DNA of 21,323 bases, taken from contig CALQZN010000008.1 in assembly GCA_943349675.1 (NCBI GenBank), positions 1-21,323 on the forward strand. The letters run 5' to 3'. Both the position numbers and the translations under genes were made by a program. This document shows positions 6,438-14,382 of this stretch, piece by piece. The stretch is from Candidatus Nomurabacteria bacterium (lineage in GTDB: Bacteria > Patescibacteriota > Minisyncoccia > Phycocordibacterales > SBAW01). The notes beneath the pieces were generated by a model. It did no database searches and was not told the origin of the DNA. It was given only the letters and a program-made list of their open reading frames with translations. The stretch's first letter is position 1; each line of letters begins with the position of its first letter.

Positions 6438-7656
6438 GAGAGCGCTACTCGTGGGAGGTTGTATAAGTGTTGCGTTTATGGCGAGTGTACTTTACGTTGC
6501 TTTACCGGTGCTTACCTCTGTATCTTATACAGAATCTGTGATTGCTCCTGCGCCTAACCCTGCTCCCTATATTGCAGCTGCGCCTCAAGCGACTCCGTTA
6601 CATATCACACCACCTACGCACGTTAAGGCGATTTATATGTCGCAGTGCGTTGTGGGGACGCCATCGTTTAGAGATTCTTTGGTGAAGTTGGTTGAAGACA
6701 CTGAGCTCAATGCAATAGTCATTGACATACAAGACTACACAGGGAAAATATCTTTTCCTACGGATAATCCCTTGCTTCAAGGTGCCGTGTCAGACGCGTG
6801 TGGTGCGCGGGACATGCAAGAGTTTATTGCGCTGTTACACAAAAAAGATATCTACGTCATCGGGCGTATAACTGTTTTTCAAAACCCTTACTACACGCGC
6901 CAGCACCCAGACCAGGCAGTGCAAGCTAAAGGAGGTGGTGTATGGAAAGACTACAACGGGTTGGCGTTTGTCGACGTTGGGGCAAAGCCTTACTGGGACT
7001 ATGTGGTTGCGCTTGCAAAAGTATCACACGAAATTGGTTTTGATGAGTTAAATTTTGACTACGTACGATATCCTTCTGACGGACCTATGGCGTTTGCGGT
7101 ATATAGCCATTCGATCGGCAAGAAAAAGGCAGAAATATTAGAAGAGTTTTTTAAATATCTAAGCGAGAGTGTGCGTCCAACAGGCGCGATATTGTCGGCA
7201 GATCTCTTTGGTATGGCTGCCACCAACCATGACGATTTGGGTATTGGCCAGGTGCTCGAGCGTGCACTGCCATACTTTGACCATATCTACCCAATGGTCT
7301 ATCCATCGCACTATCCCAAAGGGTTCAACGGGTATGACAATGTAAACGCTCATGCATATGACATTGTAAAATTTGCCATGGACGCTGCGGTGCGTCGTGC
7401 CCAGGCAACAACCACTACTGTCTCGGGATTTGCGTTTACCCCAATTGCGTCAACATCTCCGCAGTTGTACAGCAAGCCTGTGTATTCGGCAGACAAAATT
7501 CGCCCTTGGCTCCAGAGTTTTGATTACCCCGTTACGTACACGCCTGCCATGGTTGAGAGCCAGATCAAAGCAGCAAATGACGCGGGCCTGCAATCTTGGG
7601 CTTTTTGGGATGCGGGCAACAAATACAATGCTCTGCGCAGAGCATTGGCAGAATAA
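6412..7656 (+). CDS. Membrane-anchored putative glycoside hydrolase (DUF4015/GH-like barrel)
   Basis: This 414-aa protein has an N-terminal signal anchor (residues about 11-33) and an Ala/Pro-rich linker to about residue 70. A TIM-barrel-like domain follows. Its motifs fit the putative glycosyl hydrolase family PF13200 (DUF4015): VKAIYMS (71-77), LNAIVIDIQDYTGKI (99-113), GFDELNFDYVRYPSDG (209-224), ADLFGM (263-268) and IYPMVYPSHYPKGFNG (292-307). The domain probably faces the cell exterior. Acidic residues in the VIDIQD and FDYVRYPSD segments are candidates for catalysis; the substrate is unknown. It overlaps the preceding small membrane-protein gene and ends 30 nt before the VirD4-like gene. 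A perfect 22-bp palindrome covers its last codons. Confidence 0.85.
   Translation: MTSKIAKNKRALLVGGCISVAFMASVLYVALPVLTSVSYTESVIAPAPNPAPYIAAAPQATPLHITPPTHVKAIYMSQCVVGTPSFRDSLVKLVEDTELNAIVIDIQDYTGKISFPTDNPLLQGAVSDACGARDMQEFIALLHKKDIYVIGRITVFQNPYYTRQHPDQAVQAKGGGVWKDYNGLAFVDVGAKPYWDYVVALAKVSHEIGFDELNFDYVRYPSDGPMAFAVYSHSIGKKKAEILEEFFKYLSESVRPTGAILSADLFGMAATNHDDLGIGQVLERALPYFDHIYPMVYPSHYPKGFNGYDNVNAHAYDIVKFAMDAAVRRAQATTTTVSGFAFTPIASTSPQLYSKPVYSADKIRPWLQSFDYPVTYTPAMVESQIKAANDAGLQSWAFWDAGNKYNALRRALAE
7626..7647. repeat. Perfect 22-bp palindrome at the 3' end of the glycoside hydrolase gene
   Basis: The arms CAATGCTCTGC and GCAGAGCATTG are exact reverse complements with no spacer. As RNA this gives a 9-bp stem with a GCGC loop. 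It sits 25-50 nt upstream of the extended -10 box of the next gene. No T-run follows, so it is not a standard terminator. A protein-binding operator or an mRNA 3'-end stabiliser is possible. Confidence 0.7.
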
Positions 7657-7671
7657 AACAGCGGAGCGCAG

Positions 7672-7680
7672 TGGTATACT
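7672..7680 (+). promoter_or_regulatory. Extended -10 promoter, probable leaderless start for the VirD4-like gene
   Basis: TGGTATACT is a TGn-extended -10 box (TATACT at 7675-7680), and the ATG at 7687 follows exactly 6 nt later. The expected transcription start is the A of the start codon or an adjacent base. No -35 box with correct spacing is seen. The geometry is identical to that at 6189-6204. Confidence 0.62.
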
Positions 7681-7686
7681 TTCGGT

Positions 7687-9609
7687 ATGCAGGAGGATCC
7701 AAACAAAATAACCTATTTTGCTGCCACTAACTCGCGCGGCAAAGAGACACCGTTTGGCATTAAACGCAAAGATCGTGCGCGGCATATGTATGTGATTGGC
7801 AAGACTGGTATGGGCAAGTCGACCTTGCTTGAAAACATGGCCATTCAAGACATCCGCAACGGCGAGGGGATGGCGTTTATCGACCCGCACGGCTCTACGG
7901 CCGACAGGATTATGGAATATGTGCCGGAGCATCGCATCAAAGATGTGCTTTATTTTGCGCCGTTTGATATGGATCATCCTGTGGCCTTTAACGTTATGGA
8001 AGACGTGGGCTACGACAAGCGGCACTTGGTGGTGTCGGGTTTGTTGTCGGCGTTTCGTAAAATTTGGGTTGACGCGTGGAGCGCTCGTATGGAGTACATT
8101 CTTTCCAACGTGCTACTTGCCTTGCTGGAGTACGACGGCTCGACCTTGCTTGACGTAAACCGTATGTTGGTCAACAAGGCATTCCGCAAGAAAGTTGTCG
8201 AAAATATTAAAGACCCAACCGTGAGGGCTTTTTGGGTTGAAGAGTTTGCCAACTACACCGACCGTTACACTCAGGACGCCACGCCAGCTATCCAAAATAA
8301 AGTGGGGCAGTTTACGAGTAATCCACTTATCCGCAATATTGTGGGGCAGCCCAAGTCGTCGTTTGATATTCGGCAGATGATGGATGATAAAAAAATCCTC
8401 ATCATCAACCTCTCTAAAGGTCGGGTGGGCGAGGTAAATGCCACGCTGCTTGGGTCGATGCTCGTTACAAAAATTTATTTGGCGGCAATGTCACGCGCTG
8501 ATGTGCCGGCACAAACGCTGGCAACACTACCAAACTTTTACTTTTACGTAGACGAGTTTCAAAACTTTGCGAACGAAAGTTTTTCTGACATTTTGTCGGA
8601 GGCACGTAAATACAAACTAAATTTAATCATTGCGCACCAGTACATCGAGCAGATGGAGGAAGAGGTGCGCGACGCTGTGTTTGGCAACGTAGGTACCACT
8701 GTGGTATTTCGTGTTGGACCATTTGATGCCGAGGTTCTGGAAACTATTTTTGAACCCCAGTTTACTCAAACAGACCTAGTAAATTTGGGGTTTGCGCAAA
8801 TATATTTGACCTTGATGATTGATGGGGTAGGCTCGCCGCCTTTTTCTGCAACAACACTGCCACCTTTTGACTTGCCCCCCGAGCGTTTTGTTGACAAAGC
8901 GCTTGCTAACTCACGTGTAATGTTTGCGAAACCTCGCGTCCAAGTAGAAGAGGCGCTTGTTGCCTGGAATGAGCCTGAAGCGCCACCTCGTAAAAATCCC
9001 GAGGCAGACAAACCCAAAATTGGGGCACCTGCGCTTTCGCCCCAGCGCGAAGCGCCTCGCACAAGCGCTCCAGCGCATCGTCCACAAGGGGCCCCGTTGC
9101 TTGGTGACTATGTGCGGCAGGTGACAGCCAAACCTCCTGTACCGCCTCAGGCGCATATGCCAGCACCTCAAGCCCCTACCCCTGTACAGCGTGCTCCAGT
9201 ACATACGCCTCCTGTACCTCATAAGCCTGCTGCGCCCCCACCGCAATCTGCACACAAGGCGCCCGAGCAAGCACCTCGGCATACACCAGAGCGCCCTCCA
9301 CTTGTGGGAGCGACCAGTTTACGCGAAGCACTTGCACAAGCGACTGGTACACGTGTCCAGCCAGTGCTTGCGGTACCTCCTTCTACTCCAAAACATCCGA
9401 CGTCACCCGCAACTACAAAACCCATTCTTGATCTTAAACATACGCTAGAGAGAATAGTTGGAGAAACTAAAACCTCAGAGTCTCAAAACAAACACATACC
9501 GGAGGTTACACACACACCCTCTACTGTAGAACAAAAACCAGCCGGGTTGCCCGAGCAAGTATTGCGCGACATGCTTGTTGTCGATGAAGTGAGTGATGAA
9601 AAAGAGTAA
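7687..9609 (+). CDS. VirD4/TraG-like (HerA-FtsK superfamily) ATPase with proline-rich tail
   Basis: This 640-aa protein has a Walker A motif GKTGMGKST at 38-46 and a Walker B strand FYFYVDEFQNF at 284-294 (D289, E290). Further family motifs are MAFIDPHGS (62-70), LIINLSKG (238-245) and LIIAHQYIEQM (313-323). This matches the type IV secretion coupling-protein/TraG family that pumps DNA or protein. The usual N-terminal transmembrane anchor is absent, so the motor would be cytoplasmic or recruited by a partner. From about residue 425 to 600 it is a low-complexity Pro/Ala/His/Gln-rich, presumably disordered tail, ending in a short acidic helix-like segment (LPEQVLRDMLVVDEVSDEKE). No relaxase or other conjugation gene is in the window, so a conjugative role is not supported here. 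Confidence 0.87.
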   Translation: MQEDPNKITYFAATNSRGKETPFGIKRKDRARHMYVIGKTGMGKSTLLENMAIQDIRNGEGMAFIDPHGSTADRIMEYVPEHRIKDVLYFAPFDMDHPVAFNVMEDVGYDKRHLVVSGLLSAFRKIWVDAWSARMEYILSNVLLALLEYDGSTLLDVNRMLVNKAFRKKVVENIKDPTVRAFWVEEFANYTDRYTQDATPAIQNKVGQFTSNPLIRNIVGQPKSSFDIRQMMDDKKILIINLSKGRVGEVNATLLGSMLVTKIYLAAMSRADVPAQTLATLPNFYFYVDEFQNFANESFSDILSEARKYKLNLIIAHQYIEQMEEEVRDAVFGNVGTTVVFRVGPFDAEVLETIFEPQFTQTDLVNLGFAQIYLTLMIDGVGSPPFSATTLPPFDLPPERFVDKALANSRVMFAKPRVQVEEALVAWNEPEAPPRKNPEADKPKIGAPALSPQREAPRTSAPAHRPQGAPLLGDYVRQVTAKPPVPPQAHMPAPQAPTPVQRAPVHTPPVPHKPAAPPPQSAHKAPEQAPRHTPERPPLVGATSLREALAQATGTRVQPVLAVPPSTPKHPTSPATTKPILDLKHTLERIVGETKTSESQNKHIPEVTHTPSTVEQKPAGLPEQVLRDMLVVDEVSDEKE

Positions 9610-10435
9610 CTACGCTCTCTTTATATTTTTATGTATTACGGGTGTAAGTGTGCCGTCTGTGGCATGGGCCACAGTCACCATAACCGAGGTGATGTATAAC
9701 CCCGCGGGGAGTGACGCGGGACGTGAGTGGATAGAACTGTATAACAATGATAGTGAGTCTGTAGAAATAACATCAGGGCAAAAAGGATGGAAAGTGAGTG
9801 ATGGGTCAAACCACATATTGGCACAGGCACTTACGGTACCTCCTGGTGGGTTTGTTATTATTGCTACTAACCCCGCGACGTTTAGGGCGCAGTATGGAAA
9901 CGCGCTCTTTGTGGTGAAGTCGGCGCTCAATCTTACTAACACGAGTGGCACACTTTCTTTGCTAGATGCACACGGGGAAGTGGTAGACACAGTTTCGTAT
10001 ACAAAAGACCTAGGCGGTTTTGAAGACGGAACGTCATTGCATAGAGTGGGTAGTACGTTTGCGCCAGATGTGCCAAACCCAGGCGTTGCGCCAGCTCCGG
10101 GTGTCCCTAAAAGTGCGCCGCCTGCACAAAAAACGACGGCACCAACTGTCGCTGCGGCAAAAATACAACCAAAGGAAACTGTAGTGGAGCAACATGCTCG
10201 AACTATCGACAAGTCAGACTTGTCGGCTGCTTCTACACTGTCGCAGCAAGGAACCAAAACCAAAGAGTCAAATTCCCTAGCGCCTGTTCAAGAGCAAAGA
10301 AGCCTATTTTGGCATTACATTCTTGCCCTCACTGCCTTGATGGTATTTGGTGTAGCGAGCGTATGGTACATTAGATCTGAGCAAACAAAGCAGCCTGAAA
10401 CTCCGAGCCTCGCAGATGAGTTTGATATAGAGTAG
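9596..10435 (+). CDS. Secreted lamin-tail-domain protein with C-terminal membrane anchor
   Basis: ATG 9596 is chosen over the GTG at 9593. It gives the leader MKKSNYALFIFLCITGVSVPSVAWA, a signal peptide with a likely cleavage site near residue 25. The lamin-tail (LTD) domain follows at about 26-140, with hallmarks ITEVMYNPAGSDAGREWIELYN and later GFVIIA and LSLLDAHGEVVDTVSY. A disordered Pro/Ala/Thr/Lys/Gln linker leads to a transmembrane helix at about 238-260 (WHYILALTALMVFGVASVWYI) and a short acidic tail. The LTD would therefore sit outside the membrane. LTDs in bacteria occur in surface and nuclease-associated proteins; the ligand here is unknown. The start overlaps the ATPase stop by 14 nt, which indicates translational coupling and perhaps a shared process. 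Confidence 0.85.
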   Translation: MKKSNYALFIFLCITGVSVPSVAWATVTITEVMYNPAGSDAGREWIELYNNDSESVEITSGQKGWKVSDGSNHILAQALTVPPGGFVIIATNPATFRAQYGNALFVVKSALNLTNTSGTLSLLDAHGEVVDTVSYTKDLGGFEDGTSLHRVGSTFAPDVPNPGVAPAPGVPKSAPPAQKTTAPTVAAAKIQPKETVVEQHARTIDKSDLSAASTLSQQGTKTKESNSLAPVQEQRSLFWHYILALTALMVFGVASVWYIRSEQTKQPETPSLADEFDIE

Positions 10436-10442
10436 ATTTGCG

Positions 10443-11300
10443 ATGGAATTGCAACAGAAAACCATAGTAGTTACCGGCGGTGCCGGTTTTATCGGCTCGC
10501 ACTTGTGTGCGCGGTTGGCTGCGTTGGGTAATACAGTTATATCTCTTGATAATTATTTTACTGGTTTGCCAGAGAATCATGTTGCGGGGGTGGAATATCG
10601 CGTGGGCCACACAAAAGATATCGCACAGCATATCCCCGAGACGCCAGATATTGTGTATCACTTGGGCGAGTACTCTCGGGTCGAAATTTCTCTTACTGAG
10701 CCGGCGTTGGTGTGGGACCTCAATGTTGCGGGCACCTTTGCGGTGTTGGAATACTGGCGCGCAAAAAAATGTAAATTAATATATGCAGGGTCGTCGACTA
10801 AGTTTGGCGATGGTGGCTTGGGCCGCGACCAAAGTCCGTACGCATGGACAAAAGCAACCAATACAGAGTTGGTACGTAATTATGGGGCATGGTACGGGCT
10901 GCTGTTTGCTATAACCTATTTTTACAATGTGTATGGGCCGGGTGAGCGAGCGGGCTCGTACGGTACCGTTATTGAAATTTTTCGGCAAAAACACATGCGG
11001 GGGGAAGCGCTGGGTGTGGTGTCCCCGGGGACTCAAAAACGCAACTTTACGCACGTCGACGATATTATTGATGGGCTTTTGCTTGTGGGAGAAAAAGGAG
11101 ATGGCGATGAGTTTGGTTTGGGTGCCAGAGAGGCCTACTCGGTTACAGAAGTTGCAGAGATGTTTGGCGGCAAAATAGAAATGTTGCCGCAGCGGCAAGG
11201 GAACCGTATGGATGCTATGCTGGACGATACCAAATCGCGTATGCTCGGTTGGCAGCCAAGGCGTCGTTTGCCAGAGTATATCGAGGCGGTAAAAAAATGA
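10443..11300 (+). CDS. NAD-dependent epimerase/dehydratase (extended SDR, GalE-like)
   Basis: This enzyme probably makes or interconverts a nucleotide sugar for the glycosyltransferases downstream. TGGAGFIGSH (11-20) is the Rossmann NAD motif, with D36 after the second strand for NAD specificity. The catalytic YxxxK is Y133-K137 in SPYAWTKA, preceded by SSTKFG. YNVYGPGE (161-168) and the KRNFTHVDDIIDG segment are typical of UDP-sugar epimerases and dehydratases. At 285 aa it is slightly short against 310-340 aa. Its exact sugar cannot be told. It starts 7 nt after the lamin-tail gene, and its TGA overlaps the next ATG by 4 nt. Confidence 0.93.
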   Translation: MELQQKTIVVTGGAGFIGSHLCARLAALGNTVISLDNYFTGLPENHVAGVEYRVGHTKDIAQHIPETPDIVYHLGEYSRVEISLTEPALVWDLNVAGTFAVLEYWRAKKCKLIYAGSSTKFGDGGLGRDQSPYAWTKATNTELVRNYGAWYGLLFAITYFYNVYGPGERAGSYGTVIEIFRQKHMRGEALGVVSPGTQKRNFTHVDDIIDGLLLVGEKGDGDEFGLGAREAYSVTEVAEMFGGKIEMLPQRQGNRMDAMLDDTKSRMLGWQPRRRLPEYIEAVKK

Positions 11301-12427
11301 AAAAAGTACTCATATTTTCCTTAGCGTACTATCCCCATGTAGGTGGAGCAGAGGTTGCTATCAAAGAGATTACTGACCGCCTCACTGATATTGAATTCCA
11401 CATGGTGACTATGCGATTTTCTGCATCTAACGCAAAAGAGGAGCGTGTGGGGAATATACAGGTACACCGGATTGGAGGCGGGAGCAGTAAACTGCATAAA
11501 TTTTTATTCCAGTTCCACGCAGTATGGGCAGCACACAAATTGCATAAAAAGCATAGCTACAGCGCAGTGTGGGCTATGATGGCGCACGCAACTGGTGTGC
11601 CTGCTTCGCTATTTAAAACGTGGCACAAAGATGTTCCATATATTTTAAATCTGCAAGAGGGCGACCCAATTGCACATATCGAAAGGACGATGCTGCCGCT
11701 GTGGCCGCTTTTTGTGCGGGCATTTACAAAAGCAGACGTGGTGCAGGCTCTCTCAACCTACTTGGCTGCTTGGGCGCGAGTGCGTGGATACAAAGGGCCG
11801 ATAGAGATAATCCCTAACGGTGTCTCTATTTCGCAGTTTGAAGGTGTGCCGGAGGCGCACGAGCGGGTGGTGCTTATAACAACATCGCGTTTGGTGCACA
11901 AAAATGCAGTCGACGATGTGATAAAAGCCCTGCCGCTTTTGCCAACGCTGGTGCAATTTCGCATCTTGGGCACAGGCAAAGAAGAGGTAAATCTAAAAGC
12001 GATGGCAAAAAAACTTGGGGTAGAGCCCCGCGTTGAGTTTGTAGGATATGTTGACCATGCAAAATTACCCGAGGAGTTGCATAAGGCAGATATTTTTATC
12101 CGCCCGTCGCGGAGCGAAGGTTTCGGCGCCTCGTTTGTGGAGGCCATGGCGGCGGGGCTGCCTGTTATTGCAACACAGGAGGGGGGTATTGCTGACTTTT
12201 TGTTTGATGCAAAAAAGAATCCAGATAAAGCACCAACTGGCTTTGCCGTGGACAAAAACTCGCCCGAGCAAATTGCCGAGGCGGTTAAAACAATACTAGC
12301 TCACCCCGAGCAAGTGGCAGAAGTGGTCAAAAACGCCCATGCAATGGTGCAAGAAAAATATGACTGGGATATAGTCGCCCGCCATATGCGCGAGCGGGTT
12401 TTCAGACCTTTTTTAAAAGTAGAGTAA
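11297..12427 (+). CDS. Glycosyltransferase family 4
   Basis: This retaining GT-B enzyme transfers a sugar from a nucleotide donor. The N-domain starts MKKVLIFSLAYYPHVGGAEV, with the acceptor-side glycine loop. IEIIPNGVS (169-177) marks the inter-domain hinge. The C-domain has TTSRLVHKNAVDDVI and the EX7E donor motif E274-E282 in SEGFGASFVEAMAAGLPVIA. The 376-aa length is normal. The frame is open 48 nt further upstream, but ATG 11297 forms a classic ATGA overlap with the epimerase stop and starts at the conserved strand, so it is chosen. Cytoplasmic, probably membrane-associated. Confidence 0.93.
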   Translation: MKKVLIFSLAYYPHVGGAEVAIKEITDRLTDIEFHMVTMRFSASNAKEERVGNIQVHRIGGGSSKLHKFLFQFHAVWAAHKLHKKHSYSAVWAMMAHATGVPASLFKTWHKDVPYILNLQEGDPIAHIERTMLPLWPLFVRAFTKADVVQALSTYLAAWARVRGYKGPIEIIPNGVSISQFEGVPEAHERVVLITTSRLVHKNAVDDVIKALPLLPTLVQFRILGTGKEEVNLKAMAKKLGVEPRVEFVGYVDHAKLPEELHKADIFIRPSRSEGFGASFVEAMAAGLPVIATQEGGIADFLFDAKKNPDKAPTGFAVDKNSPEQIAEAVKTILAHPEQVAEVVKNAHAMVQEKYDWDIVARHMRERVFRPFLKVE

Positions 12428-12454
12428 CTTCTCGCCCTTGAGGGCAGTTTGAGA

Positions 12455-12460
12455 TAGAGT
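12455..12460 (+). promoter_or_regulatory. Weak candidate -10 box before the second GT4 gene
   Basis: TAGAGT ends 6 nt before ATG 12467, the same spacing as the two stronger leaderless promoters at 6204 and 7687. It matches TATAAT at only four positions and lacks a TGn extension. A small GCCC-TTGA-GGGC hairpin lies just upstream (12434-12445). It may be an internal promoter in the glycan operon. Confidence 0.25.
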
Positions 12461-12466
12461 TACTGT

Positions 12467-13474
12467 ATGAAAATTCTCATTGCTACTGGCATATACCCGC
12501 CCCAGGTAGGCGGGCCAGCATACTATGCCAAAGGGCTCCAAGGAGCACTCAGTGAGGCGGGGCGCGAGGTCAAGGTGGTGACCTACGGGGCACTCATGCG
12601 CTTGCCGACGGGTCTGCGACACTTGGCTTTTTTTGTGCGCTTGGTGCCAAAGCTTTTGTGGGCGGATAGGGTAATTGCGCTCGACACGTTTAGTGTGGCG
12701 TGGCCACTGGCCCTTGCGACGCGGCTAATACGAGTGCCTTTTGTGGTGCGCACCGGCGGAGACTTTTTGTGGGAAGAATATTTAGAACGTACAGGGGAGA
12801 GTATTTTACTCAAAGATTTTTACACGGGCGCGCGAACATATTCTACAAAAGAAAAGTTGATACTGCGCGCAACTTCATATGTACTGCGTCGGGCAGATAC
12901 AATCATTTTTAGTACTCAGTTACAAAAAGACATATGGGTCGTTGCGTATAGCATTGACCCTGCAAAAACTACTCGTATTGATAATGCTATTGACGCGCCG
13001 CTTCCGAGTATTTTACCTACACAGAAAAACTTTTTATGGTATGTGCGCCCCACTGCGTTTAAAAACAGTGTTCGGCTACACGCTGCCTTTACGAAGGCAA
13101 AAGAGCAGTATCCGGGTATCATTTTGGAAGAAGGACAGATTCAAAAACAGCAGCTGCTCGAAAAAATGGCGAGCTGCTACGCAGTGGTGTTGCCGTCGCT
13201 CACGGAGATAAGCCCCAACTATATACTCGATGCACTGCGCTTCAAGAAGCCTTTTATTATGGACAAATATTCTGGCTTGGCAGACGAGTTGGGGCGGTAT
13301 GGACTCTTGGTCGACCCGCTCGACGAGAGTGATATTGCAAAAGGTATTGCAGAGTTGGCGAGTGAGGAGGGGTACACACGTGCGGTTGCCCGCGCTGCCA
13401 GTTTTAGCGAAGTTCGTACATACAAAGATGTGGCGCAAGACTTTATCGTGCTGCTTCAAAAAACAACCACATGA
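12467..13474 (+). CDS. Glycosyltransferase family 4 (divergent)
   Basis: The N-domain begins MKILIATGIYPPQVGGPAYYAKGL, the GT4 pattern for the donor/acceptor cleft. A short basic amphipathic stretch (LRHLAFFVRLVPKLLW, 50-65) could dock on the membrane. The C-domain has VLPSLTEISPNYILDALRFKKPFI (241-263). There E247 is followed eight positions later by D255 rather than E, a variant of the EX7E motif. At 335 aa it is short. A 39-nt gap separates it from the preceding gene and its last 4 nt overlap the next ATG. Sugar and acceptor are unknown. Confidence 0.87.
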   Translation: MKILIATGIYPPQVGGPAYYAKGLQGALSEAGREVKVVTYGALMRLPTGLRHLAFFVRLVPKLLWADRVIALDTFSVAWPLALATRLIRVPFVVRTGGDFLWEEYLERTGESILLKDFYTGARTYSTKEKLILRATSYVLRRADTIIFSTQLQKDIWVVAYSIDPAKTTRIDNAIDAPLPSILPTQKNFLWYVRPTAFKNSVRLHAAFTKAKEQYPGIILEEGQIQKQQLLEKMASCYAVVLPSLTEISPNYILDALRFKKPFIMDKYSGLADELGRYGLLVDPLDESDIAKGIAELASEEGYTRAVARAASFSEVRTYKDVAQDFIVLLQKTTT

Positions 13475-14376
13475 AAGTACTTGTAATAACGGGCGATAGG
13501 AGTTTTAAACCCGGGCATCCGCGGCATGACCTACAAGCATCTGTAGTCGAAAAATTGTCTGTTGTGTACTGGGGGCGAGGGAGTTTTTGGCCCCCGCTGC
13601 CAGAGGGACAATACGATGTTGTAACTGCGCAAGACCCTTTTTGGCGCGGACTTTTTGCATGGATGGTGGCTAAGCGTATTGGCGCATCATTTAATGTGCA
13701 GGTGCATGCAGACTTGTCTGGACAGAGCTTCGCTAAAAAATTTGTTTCAAAAGTTGTGCTCCGCCATGCCCATTCTGTGCGCGCCGTGTCAGAGAAAATA
13801 AAACTGCAGGTCGAGCGCGTGGGTGTGCGGGCGCCTATTGCAGTTTTGCCCGTGTTTGTAGATATTGCGCAATATACGTCTGTTGTACGTCGCCCACACA
13901 CGGCAAAAAATATTCTATGGCTAGGCCGTTTTGAAGAAGAAAAAAATCCACTTGCCGCAATTGAAATTTTAAAAGAGGTACTTCAAAAGGTGCCTGAGGC
14001 AAGGTTAACTATGCTTGGTGCGGGTAGTTTGGGGCAGGAAGTATCGCAGAGCGCAGCAAATCTTCCTATACAAGCAATAGAGGTTCTGCGTTGGCAGCCA
14101 AACCCTGCTGTATTTTTGGAGACCGCTGACGTGGTGCTGTGTACATCTTTGTACGAGAGCTGGGGCGCAAGTATTGTCGAAGCTCTGGCTGCGGGTGTGC
14201 CGGTTGTGGCGCCCGACGTGGGTGTGGCAAAGGAGGCGGGCGCTACTGTTGTGCCGCGAGCTCAGCTTGCAGAGGCTGTAGCGCAGGTTTTAGAGGGAGG
14301 GGGAGTTGGCGTGCTTAAATTGTCGTTGCCTGGTGCACAAGAATGGGCACAGGAATGGAAAAAGACGCTACAATAA
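13471..14376 (+). CDS. Glycosyltransferase family 4 (short)
   Basis: The C-terminal GT4 domain is clear: NILWLGRFEEEKNPLAAIEIL (147-167), ARLTMLGAGSLG, then SLYESWGASIVEALAAGVPVVAPDVG with EX7E at E229 and E237. The N-domain is reduced; the opening MKVLVITGDRSFKPGHPRHDLQ lacks the usual GG loop but keeps the first strand. At 301 aa it is the smallest of the four GT4 enzymes. The start overlaps the previous stop (ATGA), and the stop is 6 nt before the next gene. The acceptor is probably a growing lipid-linked glycan made by this operon; that is inferred from context. Confidence 0.88.
   Translation: MKVLVITGDRSFKPGHPRHDLQASVVEKLSVVYWGRGSFWPPLPEGQYDVVTAQDPFWRGLFAWMVAKRIGASFNVQVHADLSGQSFAKKFVSKVVLRHAHSVRAVSEKIKLQVERVGVRAPIAVLPVFVDIAQYTSVVRRPHTAKNILWLGRFEEEKNPLAAIEILKEVLQKVPEARLTMLGAGSLGQEVSQSAANLPIQAIEVLRWQPNPAVFLETADVVLCTSLYESWGASIVEALAAGVPVVAPDVGVAKEAGATVVPRAQLAEAVAQVLEGGGVGVLKLSLPGAQEWAQEWKKTLQ
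14369..14374 (+). promoter_or_regulatory. Weak candidate -10 box before the fourth GT4 gene
   Basis: TACAAT matches the -10 consensus at five of six positions and lies 8 nt before ATG 14383, overlapping the end of the previous gene. It has no recognisable -35 or TGn element. It could be an internal, near-leaderless promoter or chance. Confidence 0.25.
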
Positions 14377-14382
14377 AAGCAA

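Noticed and set aside
7450..8025. 191-aa minus-strand ORF across the glycoside hydrolase/VirD4 junction
   Set aside because: It opposes two well-supported genes and a clear promoter, and its product shows no domain.
9610..10263. 217-aa minus-strand ORF
   Set aside because: It lies wholly opposite the lamin-tail gene, whose signal peptide, domain motifs and anchor are clear. The reverse product is low-complexity Ser/Thr/Val/Ala with no recognisable domain.
10474..10493. Terminator-like hairpin ACCGGC-GGT-GCCGGT followed by TTTTAT
   Set aside because: It lies in the epimerase start region, where the bases are dictated by the essential TGGAGFIG NAD motif; it is probably a coding coincidence.
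11758..12255. 165-aa minus-strand ORF inside the first GT4 gene
   Set aside because: It is antisense to the conserved GT4 C-domain and shows no domain of its own.
12434..12450. GCCC-TTGA-GGGC hairpin between two GT4 genes as a terminator
   Set aside because: The stem has only 4 bp and is followed by AGTTT rather than a T-run; too weak to call.
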